Of a stretch of DNA of 64,000 nt, positions 1 to 9,063 are shown piece by piece. Origin of the DNA: Actinacidiphila yanglinensis (GTDB lineage Bacteria > Actinomycetota > Actinomycetes > Streptomycetales > Streptomycetaceae); contig NZ_FNVU01000012.1 of NCBI RefSeq assembly GCF_900107965.1, forward strand, positions 124,001-188,000, read 5' to 3'. The position numbers were made by a program, and so were the translations under genes. How positions within the stretch are numbered: position 1 is the first letter of the stretch; each line of letters begins with the position of its first letter. The notes under the pieces are model-generated. The model was not told the origin of the DNA. It saw only the letters and a program-made list of their open reading frames with translations, and ran no database searches.

Positions 1-65
1 TCGTCGTAGTGCGCCGATTGCCGCGCCACGACAGTTGCCCGCTCGGCCACCGCAGGAGGTCAGCA

Positions 66-1826
66 ATGGCGACCCTGCTGTCCGTCAACGTAGGAATGCC
101 GAAGGACGTCTCCTGGCAGGGGAGGACCGTCCGCACCGGAGCCTGGAAGGCGCCCGTCGAGGGGCCCCGCATGGTCCGGAGGCTGAACGTCGAGGGAGAC
201 GGCCAGGGCGACCTGGCCGGCCACGGCGGCGAGATCCGCGCGGTCCTCGTCTACCAGGCGCAGTCCCACCGCTACTGGGAGAAGCAGCTCGGCCGCGACG
301 ACCTGTCCTTCGGGATCTTCGGGGAGAACTTCACCGTCGACGGCCTGCCCGACGACGAGGTGTGCATCGGCGACCGGTACCGCATCGGGGATGCCGAGTT
401 CGAGGTCACCCAGCCCCGCGTCACCTGCTACCGGGTCGGCATGCGGCTGGGCGAGCCCACCATGGCCTCCCTCCTGGTCGCCCACCACCGCCCCGGCTTC
501 TACCTGCGCGTCCTCACCGAGGGGCAGGTCCAGGCGGGAGACGAGATCACCCTCACCCGCCGGGGCCCGCAGGAACTCAGCGTCGCCGAGACCGACGCGC
601 TGCTCTACCTGCCCGACCGCGACCCGGACAAGCTGCGCAGGGCACTGGACATCCCCGCGCTCAGCCCCGGCTGGCAGCAGTCCTTCCGCGAGCTGGTCGA
701 CGCCCAGCAGCCCCAGCAGGAGCCGGGATGGCCGGGCGAACGCGCCGGCTGCCGGCAGACCGGGGAGGCCGCGGGCTGGCCCGGCTTCAAGAGCATGCGG
801 GTGGCGCGCATCGTGCCCGAGACGCCCACCATCTCCTCGGTCTACCTCGACACGGCCGACGGCTCACCGCTGTCCGAGGCCCGCGCCGGCCAGTACCTCT
901 CGCTCCGCCTCCCGGTCGGTGACGCCGCGCCCTCGGTGCGCAGCTACTCCCTGTCGTCCGCGCCCGGGGCAGGCACCTACCGCATCAGCGTCAAGCACGA
1001 GCCGCACGGCAAGGTCAGCGGCTACATCCACGCCACCCTCCGGACCGGGGACCTGGTGGACGTCGCCAGCCCCCGCGGGACGTTCGTCCTCCAGGAGGGC
1101 ACCCGGCCGGTCGTGCTGCTGTCCGCGGGGATCGGCGCCACCCCGGTGCTCGCCATGCTCCACCGGCTCGCCGACCGCCGGGACCCGCGCCCGGTCTGGT
1201 GGATCCACACGACCCACGACCGCGCCCACCATGTGTTCGCGGGGGAGAGCCGTGCCCTGCTGGAGCGGCTCCCGCATGCCCGCGCGCACGTCTACTACAC
1301 CTCCGAGGACCCGCGTGGCGGAGAGGAGCACGCCACCCGTGGCCGCCCGACCGCCCGATCACTGGCGGCCCTGGGCATCGACACTGACGCGGACGCCTAC
1401 CTCTGCGGGCCGACCGCCTTCATGGACGCACTCGGCGGGCTGCTGCGCGACCACGGCCTGGCCGCTGAGCGCATCCACACCGAGCAGTTCAGCGCCCTGT
1501 CCGCGATCAACCCGGGCGTCACCTCGGGCACGGCGGCCCGCCCGCACCAACCGCCCGGTCCCGAGGGCACCGGCCCCCGCATCACCTTCGCCCGCAGCGG
1601 CATCTCCACGCCGTGGTCGCCCGCGCACGCGTCCCTCCTCGAACTCGCCGAGGCCTGCGACGTCCCCACCCGCTGGTCCTGCCGTACCGGGGTCTGCCAC
1701 ACTTGCGTCACCCCTCTCGTGGAGGGCGACCTCACCTACACCACCCCACCGCTCGAACCGCCCGAGGCCGGCAGCGCGCTCATCTGCTGCAGCACTCCGG
1801 TCACCGAGGTCGTCCTGGACCTGTGA
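66..1826 (+). CDS. MOSC domain / flavin reductase / [2Fe-2S] ferredoxin fusion protein
   Basis: 586 residues. Residues ~1-200 form a MOSC domain (YiiM-like, a fold linked to molybdenum-cofactor sulfur chemistry). Residues ~240-480 form an FAD/NAD(P)H reductase with the flavin-binding RSYSLSS and the nucleotide-binding SAGIGATPVL. The last ~85 residues form a plant-type 2Fe-2S ferredoxin with CRTGVCHTC plus a later Cys in ICC. Such a three-part protein should pass electrons from NAD(P)H through flavin to the Fe-S centre; the final acceptor is unknown. The start at 66 is chosen because AGGAGG lies just before it and the MOSC domain begins there; an upstream in-frame start at 9 has no ribosome site. 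Monocistronic by spacing and convergent with the next gene. Confidence 0.9.
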   Translation: MATLLSVNVGMPKDVSWQGRTVRTGAWKAPVEGPRMVRRLNVEGDGQGDLAGHGGEIRAVLVYQAQSHRYWEKQLGRDDLSFGIFGENFTVDGLPDDEVCIGDRYRIGDAEFEVTQPRVTCYRVGMRLGEPTMASLLVAHHRPGFYLRVLTEGQVQAGDEITLTRRGPQELSVAETDALLYLPDRDPDKLRRALDIPALSPGWQQSFRELVDAQQPQQEPGWPGERAGCRQTGEAAGWPGFKSMRVARIVPETPTISSVYLDTADGSPLSEARAGQYLSLRLPVGDAAPSVRSYSLSSAPGAGTYRISVKHEPHGKVSGYIHATLRTGDLVDVASPRGTFVLQEGTRPVVLLSAGIGATPVLAMLHRLADRRDPRPVWWIHTTHDRAHHVFAGESRALLERLPHARAHVYYTSEDPRGGEEHATRGRPTARSLAALGIDTDADAYLCGPTAFMDALGGLLRDHGLAAERIHTEQFSALSAINPGVTSGTAARPHQPPGPEGTGPRITFARSGISTPWSPAHASLLELAEACDVPTRWSCRTGVCHTCVTPLVEGDLTYTTPPLEPPEAGSALICCSTPVTEVVLDL

Positions 1827-1846
1827 GCGGCGGGGACCCGCGCGCG

Positions 1847-2305
1847 TCAGGCGAGGGGGAACTCGGTGCCGTGCTCCTCCTGCGGGCGCGGCCCGAAGAT
1901 GCGGCGCTCGGACACGGCGATGGCCACGTCGTTGATGCTCGCCTCGCGCCGCCGCATCAGGCCGTGCGCGTCGAACTCCCACAGCTCGTTGCCGTAGGAG
2001 CGGTACCACTGGCCGGCCGCGTCGTGGCTCTCGTACTGGAATCGCACCGCGATGCGGTCGCCGTCGAAAGCCCACAGGTTCTTCCGCAGCGCGTAGTCCA
2101 GCTCCCGCTGCCACTTGGCGGTCAGGAAGGCGACGATCGCGGCGCGACCGGTGACGAAGGTGTCCCGGTTGCGCCAGACGGAATCGGGCGTGTACGCGCC
2201 CGCGACCCGCTCGGGGTCCCGCGTGTTCCAGGCGTCCTCGGCCGCCTGGACCTTCCGCAGCGCGGACTCGCGGTCGAACGGCGGCAGCGGCGGACGGTCG
2301 GTCAT
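1847..2305 (-). CDS. NTF2-like (DUF1348/SnoaL-type) protein
   Basis: 152-residue protein of the cone-shaped NTF2-like fold. It contains [28 protein letters not shown] near the N-terminus and the family-typical [11 protein letters not shown] and RFQYE segments. The residues read agree with the DUF1348 nuclear-transport-factor-2 group common in Streptomyces, whose substrate is unknown. ATG at 2305. It ends 20 bp from the upstream plus-strand gene (convergent) and lies 109 bp from the acetyltransferase that follows on the same strand, so probably a single-gene unit. No catalytic role can be assigned. Confidence 0.85.
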   Translation of the reverse strand: MTDRPPLPPFDRESALRKVQAAEDAWNTRDPERVAGAYTPDSVWRNRDTFVTGRAAIVAFLTAKWQRELDYALRKNLWAFDGDRIAVRFQYESHDAAGQWYRSYGNELWEFDAHGLMRRREASINDVAIAVSERRIFGPRPQEEHGTEFPLA

Positions 2306-2414
2306 CGTCGCGGTCTCCTCACGGCTCGGTGGCGCCCCCCTGCGCGGTGCCGGCCGGGCGGACGCGGACGATCATCATCGGTCCCCGGCACGCTAGAACC
2401 GGCAGGTGGCCGAG

Positions 2415-3026
2415 TCAAGAACGGTCCGTGACCGCGGCGCCGCCCGCTCCGGCGGGCGCGCTCCCGGCCCGGGCGTTCCGCCACTCGCGGGCGAGCACCG
2501 CGTAGACGTACTCGCTGCCCCAGCGGTCACCGTCGCGGTCGTTCTCGACGAGGTGGGCCTCGCGGCGCATCCCGAGCCGCTCGCACACGCCCACCGAGCT
2601 CCTGTTGAGCACGTCCAGCCGGGCGAAGAGCCGGTGCACGCCGAGGTGCGCGAACGCCAGCGCGGCCGCCGCCGACGCCGCCTCGGTCGCGTAACCCCGC
2701 CCGCCGTGGGCGGGGTGGAAGACCCAGCCGATCTCGGCCTGGCCGGCCTCGGCGCTCGCCAGCTTCAGGACCACCTCGCCGAGCACCCGCTCCTCGCCCG
2801 GCGGGCAGACGGCGAGGACCAGGTCGTCGCCGTCCGCGGCCCAACTCCCCTCGTCCGCACGCCGCGTGAGGGCCTGCGCGCACTGCTCGCGGGTGAGCGG
2901 CGGCCGGTAGAGGTAGCGGGCCACCTCGGGGAGGGCCTGGTAGGCGTGCAGGTCGTCGAGGTCGTCCACGGTGAACCGGCGCAGCGTGAGCCGTTCGGTG
3001 GCGACGGGCAGCGGGGGTCGGGTCAT
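2415..3026 (-). CDS. GNAT-family N-acetyltransferase (RimJ/RimL-like)
   Basis: 203 residues. The N-terminus TERLTLRRFTVDDLDDLHAYQ and the core IGWVFHPAHGGRGYATEA are typical of the RimJ/RimL branch of GNAT acetyltransferases. The R/Q-x-x-G-x-G/A acetyl-CoA loop is GGRGYA at ~110. NRSSVGVCERLGM is the usual motif-B segment. It likely transfers acetyl from acetyl-CoA to an amine or protein N-terminus; the substrate is not predictable. The open frame extends far upstream but homology begins at the ATG at 3026. The extreme C-terminus is Ala/Gly-rich and probably disordered. Confidence 0.88.
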   Translation of the reverse strand: MTRPPLPVATERLTLRRFTVDDLDDLHAYQALPEVARYLYRPPLTREQCAQALTRRADEGSWAADGDDLVLAVCPPGEERVLGEVVLKLASAEAGQAEIGWVFHPAHGGRGYATEAASAAAALAFAHLGVHRLFARLDVLNRSSVGVCERLGMRREAHLVENDRDGDRWGSEYVYAVLAREWRNARAGSAPAGAGGAAVTDRS

Positions 3027-3219
3027 CGGTGCGCGTCTCCCCTTCGTCCGATGTCCGGCCAGCCTAGTGCGGCGTGCCGCCGCTGTTCCGGTCGACGGCC
3101 ATCCGACCGGATGGCGCGCCCCGGGGGCCGGACGTACGTTATGAGGACGAGAGGGGTGCGCCGACGGTCGGGCGCCTCCGGGGGCGGGCTCGGTGACCCC
3201 CGGAAGGGAGCAGCGCCGG

Positions 3220-3666
3220 ATGGACGGAACGGCTGCCAAGGAGCGCGCGTTGCGCCTGGTGCAGAAGCACGCGGTCAACCCCGTGGTGATGTTCGCCCAC
3301 GACCTGGGCTTCCCGCCACCCGGTGACGCCCTGCTGGAGACGATCGGCCGGCGCACCGGACTGCCGCGTCGCACACCGGTCTGCGACGGGCTGGCCGGCG
3401 AGGTCTTCTGGCTGGTCGCGCAGCGCGGCCACCGCTCCGACTGGGTCCGCAACATCCGGGCGAACCCGCGGGTGCGGGTCAAGGTGCGGACGGCGTCCGG
3501 GATCCGCTGGCGGACCGGAACGGCACGCGTCCTTGAGGACGACGATCCGCGCGAGCGGCAGCGGCTGATCGGCGAGGGCGGCGTCGCGCGGCGCCTGTGC
3601 GCGGGCGCGTCCGCGGCGGCGGCCACGGACCCGCTGACGGTACGGGTCGACCTCGACGCCGTCTGA
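3220..3666 (+). CDS. Deazaflavin-dependent nitroreductase-family (DDN-like) protein
   Basis: 148 residues. The segment LLETIGRRTGLPRRTPVCDG followed by FWLVAQRGHRSDWVRNIRANPRVRVKV is the signature of the actinobacterial F420-dependent nitroreductase/DUF385 family (split-barrel fold). Members use reduced coenzyme F420 or bind it as an accessory protein. ATG at 3220 is preferred over GTG at 3193 because a GGAAGGGAG ribosome site precedes it. No partner gene nearby points to a substrate. Confidence 0.85.
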   Translation: MDGTAAKERALRLVQKHAVNPVVMFAHDLGFPPPGDALLETIGRRTGLPRRTPVCDGLAGEVFWLVAQRGHRSDWVRNIRANPRVRVKVRTASGIRWRTGTARVLEDDDPRERQRLIGEGGVARRLCAGASAAAATDPLTVRVDLDAV

Positions 3667-3744
3667 CCGCGGGCCGGCCGCTCCTCCGCCCGCGCGGCTC
3701 TCCCGGGCGGAGCCGGTCCGCCCGAGCCTCGCGGGACCGGACGC

Positions 3745-4569
3745 TCAGCGCAACCGGCCGACCTGACGCCCCAGTTCGAGCTCCACTCCGTCCGGCTGCT
3801 GGAGCCCGAGCTCGAAGAGGCGGCGCACCCGGTCGGCGTTCTCCGGGCGGCCCGAGGTGCGGAAGAACGTGTTCAGGCTGGCCGCGGACTCCTCGTCGGG
3901 GACATGGGCGGCGGCGTCGACGAGCGCCTTCGCGTCGGACACCGCCACCTTGTCGAAGCCGGCGATCCGCCGGGCGAAGGTGTCGACGAAGCCCTCCAGT
4001 TCGCCCTCCGGCAGCACCCGGTTGACGTAGCCGTACGCGGCCGCGAGGTCCGCCGGGAAGTCGTCGGCGCCCAGGACGACCTCCATCGCGCGGCCCCGGC
4101 CGATCAGCCGGACCAGCCGGCCCATCGGGTTGCCGCCGGGCACGGAGCCCATGCCGACCTCGAACTGCCCGAGGACGGCGCGGGGCCCGGCGAAGCGGAT
4201 GTCGGTGGCGAGCGCGAACTCGCTGCCCGCGCCGCGGGCCCGCCCGTTGATCTCGGTGATGGTCACCGCCGGCACCCGGCTGAGCCGGATGAAGTTGTCG
4301 GCGTAGGGGTGCAGTCCGGTCGGGCCGGGCCGCATGGCAGCCACCCGGGCCTGGTCGGAGCGCACGTCCCAGTGCGCGATGAAGAAGTCGGGGTTGTCGC
4401 TGCGGAACACCACGACGGTGAGCTCCGGGGCCTGCTCGATGCGGGTCACCAGATCTGCGAGCTGCTCGACGCTGTCGACGTCGAGCAGGTTGACCTCCCC
4501 GTTGGTGAAGGTCACTCTCCAGTAGGAGGGGGTCACCTCGTCCACCCGGAACTGCTGAGGGCTGCTCAT
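3745..4569 (-). CDS. Enoyl-CoA hydratase/isomerase (crotonase) family protein
   Basis: 274 residues of the crotonase superfamily. The oxyanion-hole regions are visible at VVFRSDNPDFFIAHWDV and ITEINGRARGAGSEFALATDIRFA, followed by GQFEVGMGSVPGGNPMGRLVRLIGRGRAMEVVLGADDF. Catalytic Glu positions of true hydratases are not clearly conserved: VGMGSVPGG replaces the usual E-x-x-x-G-x-x-P. It may therefore act on a non-standard substrate or catalyse another crotonase reaction. ATG at 4569; an upstream ATG at 4656 would add a poorly conserved leader. Stand-alone gene. Confidence 0.87.
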   Translation of the reverse strand: MSSPQQFRVDEVTPSYWRVTFTNGEVNLLDVDSVEQLADLVTRIEQAPELTVVVFRSDNPDFFIAHWDVRSDQARVAAMRPGPTGLHPYADNFIRLSRVPAVTITEINGRARGAGSEFALATDIRFAGPRAVLGQFEVGMGSVPGGNPMGRLVRLIGRGRAMEVVLGADDFPADLAAAYGYVNRVLPEGELEGFVDTFARRIAGFDKVAVSDAKALVDAAAHVPDEESAASLNTFFRTSGRPENADRVRRLFELGLQQPDGVELELGRQVGRLR

Positions 4570-4690
4570 GCCCCGACGGTAAGGGCCGGGCGCGCAGAAT
4601 CCCGTGAGGCGCGAAAGCCCGACATGCCCGCCCGGGGCGGCCTGGTTGGGCCGCACGGCCGGGCGGGCTGCCCCGGGCGGGTGACCCGGA

Positions 4691-5623
4691 CTACAGGTCG
4701 AGCTGGTACAGCAGCGAGGTGCTTGTCGGGAGGTAGCCGAGCGCGTCGTTGACGGCGCGCATGGCCCGGTTGCTCTCGGCGGTGTCCGTCGCCAGGCCGT
4801 CGAGCTCCGGGTGGCGCGCGGCGGCCTGCCTGATCGCCTCGGCCTTCATCCACCGGCCGAGGCCGTGGCCGCGGTGCTCGGGGAGGACCGCGGTGCCGTA
4901 GTGCTGGCCCTCGCCGCGGCCGTCACCGGGGACGACCAGCTCGGTGAACCCGACGATCGTGCCGTCCTGTTCGCTGACGGCGGCGACCGTGTACAGCAGG
5001 TCGCCGCGCTTCTCGACGGCCAGGGCCGCCGCCCGGACGCGGTCCACGTCCCAGACCTGGGTGCCGCAGTCGGCGTCGTCCATCGGCATGTCGTCCATGG
5101 CCCGGCGCGAGGCCGCGAAGGTCGCGGCGAGCGGGTCCGGGACGGTGCCGGCCCAGGAGGTCAGGCGGTAGCCGGGATGCGGCTGCCGGGCGGCCTCGGT
5201 GAGTGCGGGCAGGTCCGCCCGGGCCAGTGGGAGCCGGGTGTACCTCAGCCTGAGGACCGTGCGGAAGCCGCGGGCGGCGAGGAACCGGTCGCCCGGCGAG
5301 TCCGCCTCCGCCTGGGCGGTGACGCAGCGCCGGCCGGCGTCGCCTGCGGCGGCCACGGCCGCCGCCAGAAGCTGCGAGCCGGCGCCGTTTCGCCGCTCGG
5401 CCGGGTGGACGGCGAGTTCGAGTTCGGCCAGGTGGTCCTGGCCGGCCGCCGTGCGGACGCGCAGGAAGGCCGAGCCGGCGGGCGAGCCGTCGGGCAGGGA
5501 GGCCAGCCACGCCAGGCGGTGGCCGGAGGAACCGCCGTCGGGGTCGGTCAGTGCGGTGATGCGGAAGGACAAGGTGTCTCCGTCATGAGGAAGCGGGTTG
5601 GGGCAGGCCACGGGGTCCGGCAC
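4691..5623 (-). CDS. Tandem-GNAT acetyltransferase
   Basis: 310 residues with two GNAT domains in series. The first has LAELELAVHPAERRNGAGSQLLAAAVAAA at ~75-105. The second ends with YGTAVLPEHRGHGLGRWMKAEAIRQA and the NRAMRAVNDALGY motif. Tandem GNATs of this type include mycothiol synthase and antibiotic acetyltransferases; the substrate here is unknown. No ATG is available. GTG at 5623 is chosen because AGGAG sits six bases upstream. In usual tandem GNATs only one half binds acetyl-CoA well; here the second half (HRGHGLG) has the better pyrophosphate loop. Confidence 0.86.
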   Translation of the reverse strand: MPDPVACPNPLPHDGDTLSFRITALTDPDGGSSGHRLAWLASLPDGSPAGSAFLRVRTAAGQDHLAELELAVHPAERRNGAGSQLLAAAVAAAGDAGRRCVTAQAEADSPGDRFLAARGFRTVLRLRYTRLPLARADLPALTEAARQPHPGYRLTSWAGTVPDPLAATFAASRRAMDDMPMDDADCGTQVWDVDRVRAAALAVEKRGDLLYTVAAVSEQDGTIVGFTELVVPGDGRGEGQHYGTAVLPEHRGHGLGRWMKAEAIRQAAARHPELDGLATDTAESNRAMRAVNDALGYLPTSTSLLYQLDL

Positions 5624-6045
5624 GAACGGCTCCTGCGCATGTGCTGCACACCTCCTCCTCGACGGCGCCCTCCTCGCGGGGCGGCCGGGCGACGCTATCC
5701 GCCGCGCGCGTCCGCCGGCAACGGGTTTACGGCCGTCCCCTGTTCGGGGCGGCCGTGCGCGCCCTCGACGCGCCCCGCAGCGAGCGTCCGCCACCGTCCT
5801 CACGGCGGTGCCGCCTGCTGCGGCTGAACCCGGGCGGTCCGGCGGCGGTCCGGCGCGCGCCCGGCCCACGGCGTCCTTACGCTGGGGAGAGCGAGTACCT
5901 CACACCAGCCGGGTGCAGCGCGCCGCCGCCCCCGCCACGGTGGGCAGGCACCCCCGCGCAGGGGAGCGGCTCGCCGGAACGCACGGCGTGGCGGAGAACA
6001 TCGACATGTCGCCTCTGCGACCGGCCGGAGGAAGTGGCGTGGCCC
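5624..6045. other. Intergenic region between divergent genes
   Basis: About 420 bp between the minus-strand acetyltransferase and the plus-strand peroxiredoxin-like gene. Open frames cross it but resemble no protein and have no ribosome sites. A TACGCT hexamer at 5878-5883 could be a -10 element for the plus-strand gene, without a convincing -35. Nothing else recognised. Confidence 0.4.
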
Positions 6046-6636
6046 ATGCACCCCGACATCGTTCCCGGCGGCGTCCTGCCGGACTTCGCACTGCCCGACC
6101 AGACGGGCACGGTCCGCACGCTCAGCGAGCTGCAGGGCCGTGATCCGCTGGTCCTCACCCTGATGCGCGGGCACTACTGCCCCAAGGAGCACCACCAGCA
6201 CCGGGAGATGGCGACCGTACTCCAGCCGAAGGCCGCGGTGGCCTACACCCAGATCGCGACGATCTCCACCGACGACCACCACACGCTGCAGGAGTTCCGG
6301 CTGTCGGTGGGCGCCCAGTGGACCTTCCTGTCCGACCCGGAGCGGATCGTCCAGCGGCAACTCGACATCCAGGAGTACACCGACCCCGATCACGACCCGA
6401 TGATCCCGTACACCCTCGTGCTCAAACCCGGCCTGGTCGTGCACACCGTCTACAACGGCTACTGGTTCTGGGGGCGCCCGTCGGCGTACGACCTGTGGCA
6501 CGATCTGCGCGACGTCACCCGGGAGATCCGCCCGGACTGGGACCTGAGCACGCCCGGCCTGCGCGAGGCGTGGGACGGCGGGGACCACTCGCTCTTCCAC
6601 GGCTGGGACACGCGCTCCGCCGACCCGGGAAAGTAG
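6046..6636 (+). CDS. Peroxiredoxin-like (AhpC/TSA) thioredoxin-fold protein
   Basis: 196 residues. PDFALPDQTGTVRTLSELQGRDPLVLTLMRGHYCPKEHHQHREM is the start of a peroxiredoxin/thioredoxin-like fold. The single Cys in HYCPKEHHQ stands where the peroxidatic Cys normally is, but the usual T-x-x-C motif is changed to GHYCPKE. No second resolving Cys is seen. The likely role is peroxide or disulfide handling, which is not certain. ATG at 6046 follows GGAGGAAG at 6027-6034. The next gene starts 53 bp downstream on the same strand and may be co-transcribed. Confidence 0.82.
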   Translation: MHPDIVPGGVLPDFALPDQTGTVRTLSELQGRDPLVLTLMRGHYCPKEHHQHREMATVLQPKAAVAYTQIATISTDDHHTLQEFRLSVGAQWTFLSDPERIVQRQLDIQEYTDPDHDPMIPYTLVLKPGLVVHTVYNGYWFWGRPSAYDLWHDLRDVTREIRPDWDLSTPGLREAWDGGDHSLFHGWDTRSADPGK

Positions 6637-6689
6637 GCGGGCCAGGGGGGCACTCCCGGCACTCCCGGCGGACGGATGGAGGGATCGCG

Positions 6690-7076
6690 ATGGGCGACCA
6701 GGAGACGCGGGCGGCGCTGGAGCGGCACTGGGCGGCCTCCGCCGCGGGGGACCAGGACGCCGAGCACGCCATCTACCACGACGACGTCGTCACCGACTAC
6801 CCGCAGTCGGGCGAGCGCATCGTCGGCCGGCGGGATCTGCAGGCGCTGCGCTCGCACCACCCGGCGCGACTCGGCTTCACCGTCCGCCGCATCCTCGGCG
6901 GCGGGGACCTCTGGATCACCGAGTACGTGCTCGCCTACGACGGGAAGCCGACGTCGACCATCAGCATCATGGAGTTCCGGGACGGCAAGGTGGCCCACGA
7001 GACGCAGTACTTCGCGGACCCCTTCGATCCGCCCGCCTGGCGCGCCGGATGGGTGCGGTCGATGCCCGGGCGCTGA
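6690..7076 (+). CDS. SnoaL-like (NTF2-fold) protein
   Basis: 128 residues. ALERHWAASAAGDQDAEHAIYHDDVVTDYPQSGERIVGR is a typical SnoaL-like start, and IMEFRDGKVAHETQYFADPFDPPAWRA is the usual C-terminal strand with YFADPFDPP. The ribosome site GGAGGGA is at 6678-6684. These small alpha+beta cones often bind hydrophobic substrates; no residues allow a reaction to be named. It follows the peroxiredoxin-like gene by 53 bp and is probably in the same transcript. Confidence 0.85.
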   Translation: MGDQETRAALERHWAASAAGDQDAEHAIYHDDVVTDYPQSGERIVGRRDLQALRSHHPARLGFTVRRILGGGDLWITEYVLAYDGKPTSTISIMEFRDGKVAHETQYFADPFDPPAWRAGWVRSMPGR

Positions 7077-7136
7077 CGGGTCGCGATTCCGGCGCGCGCC
7101 GACCCGGCGGTGGACGGGTCGGGGCGCGCCCCGGCG

Positions 7137-8297
7137 TCAGGCGCGCGCCGCACGTGCCGCGCCCCGGCGGGCGTGCCCGGCGGCATGGACGAGCGAGTAC
7201 CCGGCGACCGCCGCCCACGCGGCGACGAGCACGGCGTACAGCCCCACCCCGCCCCAGACGAACAGCGGCGACCCGCTCCTGGCGGCCAGCGCGCTGGTGC
7301 CGGTCACGCAGGCGCCGAGCGGGAAGATGAACGACCACCAGGTCGGCGCGAACGGCAGCCCCGCGCGGAACTCCCGCAGGGTCAGCGCGACCGCGAGGGC
7401 CAGCCACAGCACGGCGAAGCCCCACAGCCCCACCCCGGCCAGCAGCGCGAGGTCGGCCGCGCCCTGCGCGGAAGGGGCCGGCAGCACCCCGCGGGCGGCC
7501 ACCGCCAGCGCTCCCAGCGCCGTGACCGCCTGGCCCAGCGCCCCCAGGCCGATCCACACCGTCGGCACGACCGCGCCCGCGGGGGCGTCGTGGTGGATGA
7601 GGCGGCTGTAGAGCATGGCGAGCACGAGGAACACGGCGACCAGGCCCAGCCCGAGCAGCGCGTAGCAGCCGAGCAGCAGGGTCTGCCGCGGCTGGCCGGC
7701 GGCCGCGTGCGGGACCAGCAGCGCCCCTGTCGCGGCGGAGACCAGCGGCGGCACCACCGGCAGCAGCCAGCCGCCGAACGCCGCGTCGGGCGCGAAGCGG
7801 TGCCGGGTGACCATCAGGTACGGCACGGCGCAGACGGCGACCAGCCCGCCGACGGTGCCGAGCGACCACAGCGACCAGCCGATGTCCAGCGCGGCCCGCG
7901 TCCCGACGACTCTCCCGCCGAGCAGGACCGTCCCGGCGCCCACCGTGAGCAGCGCCATCGGCGGTGCGCCGAGGAACTGCGCCGCCGCCGGGTCGGCGGC
8001 GTGCGCCCGCAGCGCCCGCTGCCGGAGGTAACCGGCGGCGAGCACCAGCAGCAGCACCGCGGCCGCACCCCACACCACCGTCGCGGCCGTCCGCAGCCCG
8101 GTGAAGCCGCGCGGCAGGGTGACCGCGGCGTTGGCGACGATGCCGGTGCCCATGACGGCCGCGAACCAGCCGGGACCGAGCGACCGGCGTCCGGTGTCCG
8201 TCGTCGTGGGCGGGCGCGGGCGGCCGGACGCGGAGCCGCCGGGCGCCACGTCGTCCGCGATCGGGCCGGCGGGATCGCTGCTGAGCTGGGGTGTCAC
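7137..8297 (-). CDS. TDT (tellurite-resistance/dicarboxylate, SLAC1-type) membrane transporter
   Basis: 386 residues, about ten hydrophobic segments. LGPGWFAAVMGTGIVANA near the N-terminus and FAPTWWSFIFPLGACVTGTSALA near the C-terminus match the TDT/SLAC1 family of anion or dicarboxylate channels and transporters. It should sit in the cytoplasmic membrane. The start is uncertain. GTG at 8297 fits the protein length, but no clear ribosome site precedes it and the frame stays open to 8423. The ~35-residue N-terminal tail before the first helix is Pro/Gly-rich. Confidence 0.85.
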   Translation of the reverse strand: MTPQLSSDPAGPIADDVAPGGSASGRPRPPTTTDTGRRSLGPGWFAAVMGTGIVANAAVTLPRGFTGLRTAATVVWGAAAVLLLVLAAGYLRQRALRAHAADPAAAQFLGAPPMALLTVGAGTVLLGGRVVGTRAALDIGWSLWSLGTVGGLVAVCAVPYLMVTRHRFAPDAAFGGWLLPVVPPLVSAATGALLVPHAAAGQPRQTLLLGCYALLGLGLVAVFLVLAMLYSRLIHHDAPAGAVVPTVWIGLGALGQAVTALGALAVAARGVLPAPSAQGAADLALLAGVGLWGFAVLWLALAVALTLREFRAGLPFAPTWWSFIFPLGACVTGTSALAARSGSPLFVWGGVGLYAVLVAAWAAVAGYSLVHAAGHARRGAARAARA

Positions 8298-8495
8298 GGG
8301 AGGGGACGCTTCTTTCGTGTTCCGGGGAGCGGTCGGCGCCCGGCCGGCGCAGGGCCGCCCGGCCCGGCGGCGTTCCGACCGTAGAGCGGCGCCCGGCCCC
8401 GGCCGCAGGGGCGAACGCGCCACGACCCCCTCACTTCGGGACGGCCACCTCCCAGGAGGCGCGCGCCGCCCGCGAGGACCCGGCGGGGAGCCCGG

Positions 8496-8990
8496 TCAGC
8501 GGGACCTGCGCGCGGTGCGGGGGCGATCCGGGGCGGCGGGCTCGATGCGGGGGGACCGGACGTGCTCGTAGACCATCGTCGTCTGCACGTCGGCGATCTC
8601 CCGGCGTTCGGTGAGGCGGTCGATGACGAAGGCGTAGACGCCGTCCACGTCGGGGACGGCCACGTGGATCAGGAAGTCGTGGGGGCCGGAGGTGACGAAC
8701 AGGCCGATCACCTCGGGCAGTCGCGCCGCCCATTCGCGGAACCCCTCGATGACCGGGCGGGCCGGCGGCCGCACCCGTACCGAGATCAGGGCCTGGACCG
8801 GGCGGCCGGCCACATCCAGGTCCAGGGCCGCGTGGTAGCCGGTGATCACGCCCCGCTCGCGGAGCAGCCGCACCCGCTCCAGCGAGGTCGACGGCGCGAC
8901 CCCGGTCCTGGCCGCGAGCTCACGGTTGGTCTGCCGTGCATCGTTCTGCAACTCGCGCAGCAGGGCACGGTCGAGCGCATCAAGTTCCAT
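8496..8990 (-). CDS. Lrp/AsnC-family transcriptional regulator
   Basis: 164 residues. The N-terminal HTH reads MELDALDRALLRELQNDARQ...ELAARTGVAPSTSLERVRLLRERGVI, and a C-terminal ligand-sensing (RAM) domain follows from ~70. This is the standard Lrp/AsnC layout. It is divergent from the EamA exporter gene with 73 bp between the starts, so it probably controls that exporter in response to an amino acid. A TACGGT hexamer on the minus strand (9003-8998) lies seven bases before the ATG, suggesting a leaderless transcript. Confidence 0.92.
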   Translation of the reverse strand: MELDALDRALLRELQNDARQTNRELAARTGVAPSTSLERVRLLRERGVITGYHAALDLDVAGRPVQALISVRVRPPARPVIEGFREWAARLPEVIGLFVTSGPHDFLIHVAVPDVDGVYAFVIDRLTERREIADVQTTMVYEHVRSPRIEPAAPDRPRTARRSR

Positions 8991-9063
8991 GACATCGACC
9001 GTACGCCGAACGACGTGCGGCAGACGCTGAGAGGTCGTGGACTTCTGCCTATGGTCTCCGCCC
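8991..9063. promoter_or_regulatory. Divergent promoter region, Lrp regulator / EamA exporter
   Basis: 73 bp between two divergent start codons. A minus-strand TACGGT (9003-8998) and a plus-strand TATGGT (9050-9055) are candidate -10 elements, lying seven and eight bases from their ATGs. Both transcripts would be nearly leaderless. No clear Lrp-type palindrome was identified. Confidence 0.45.
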
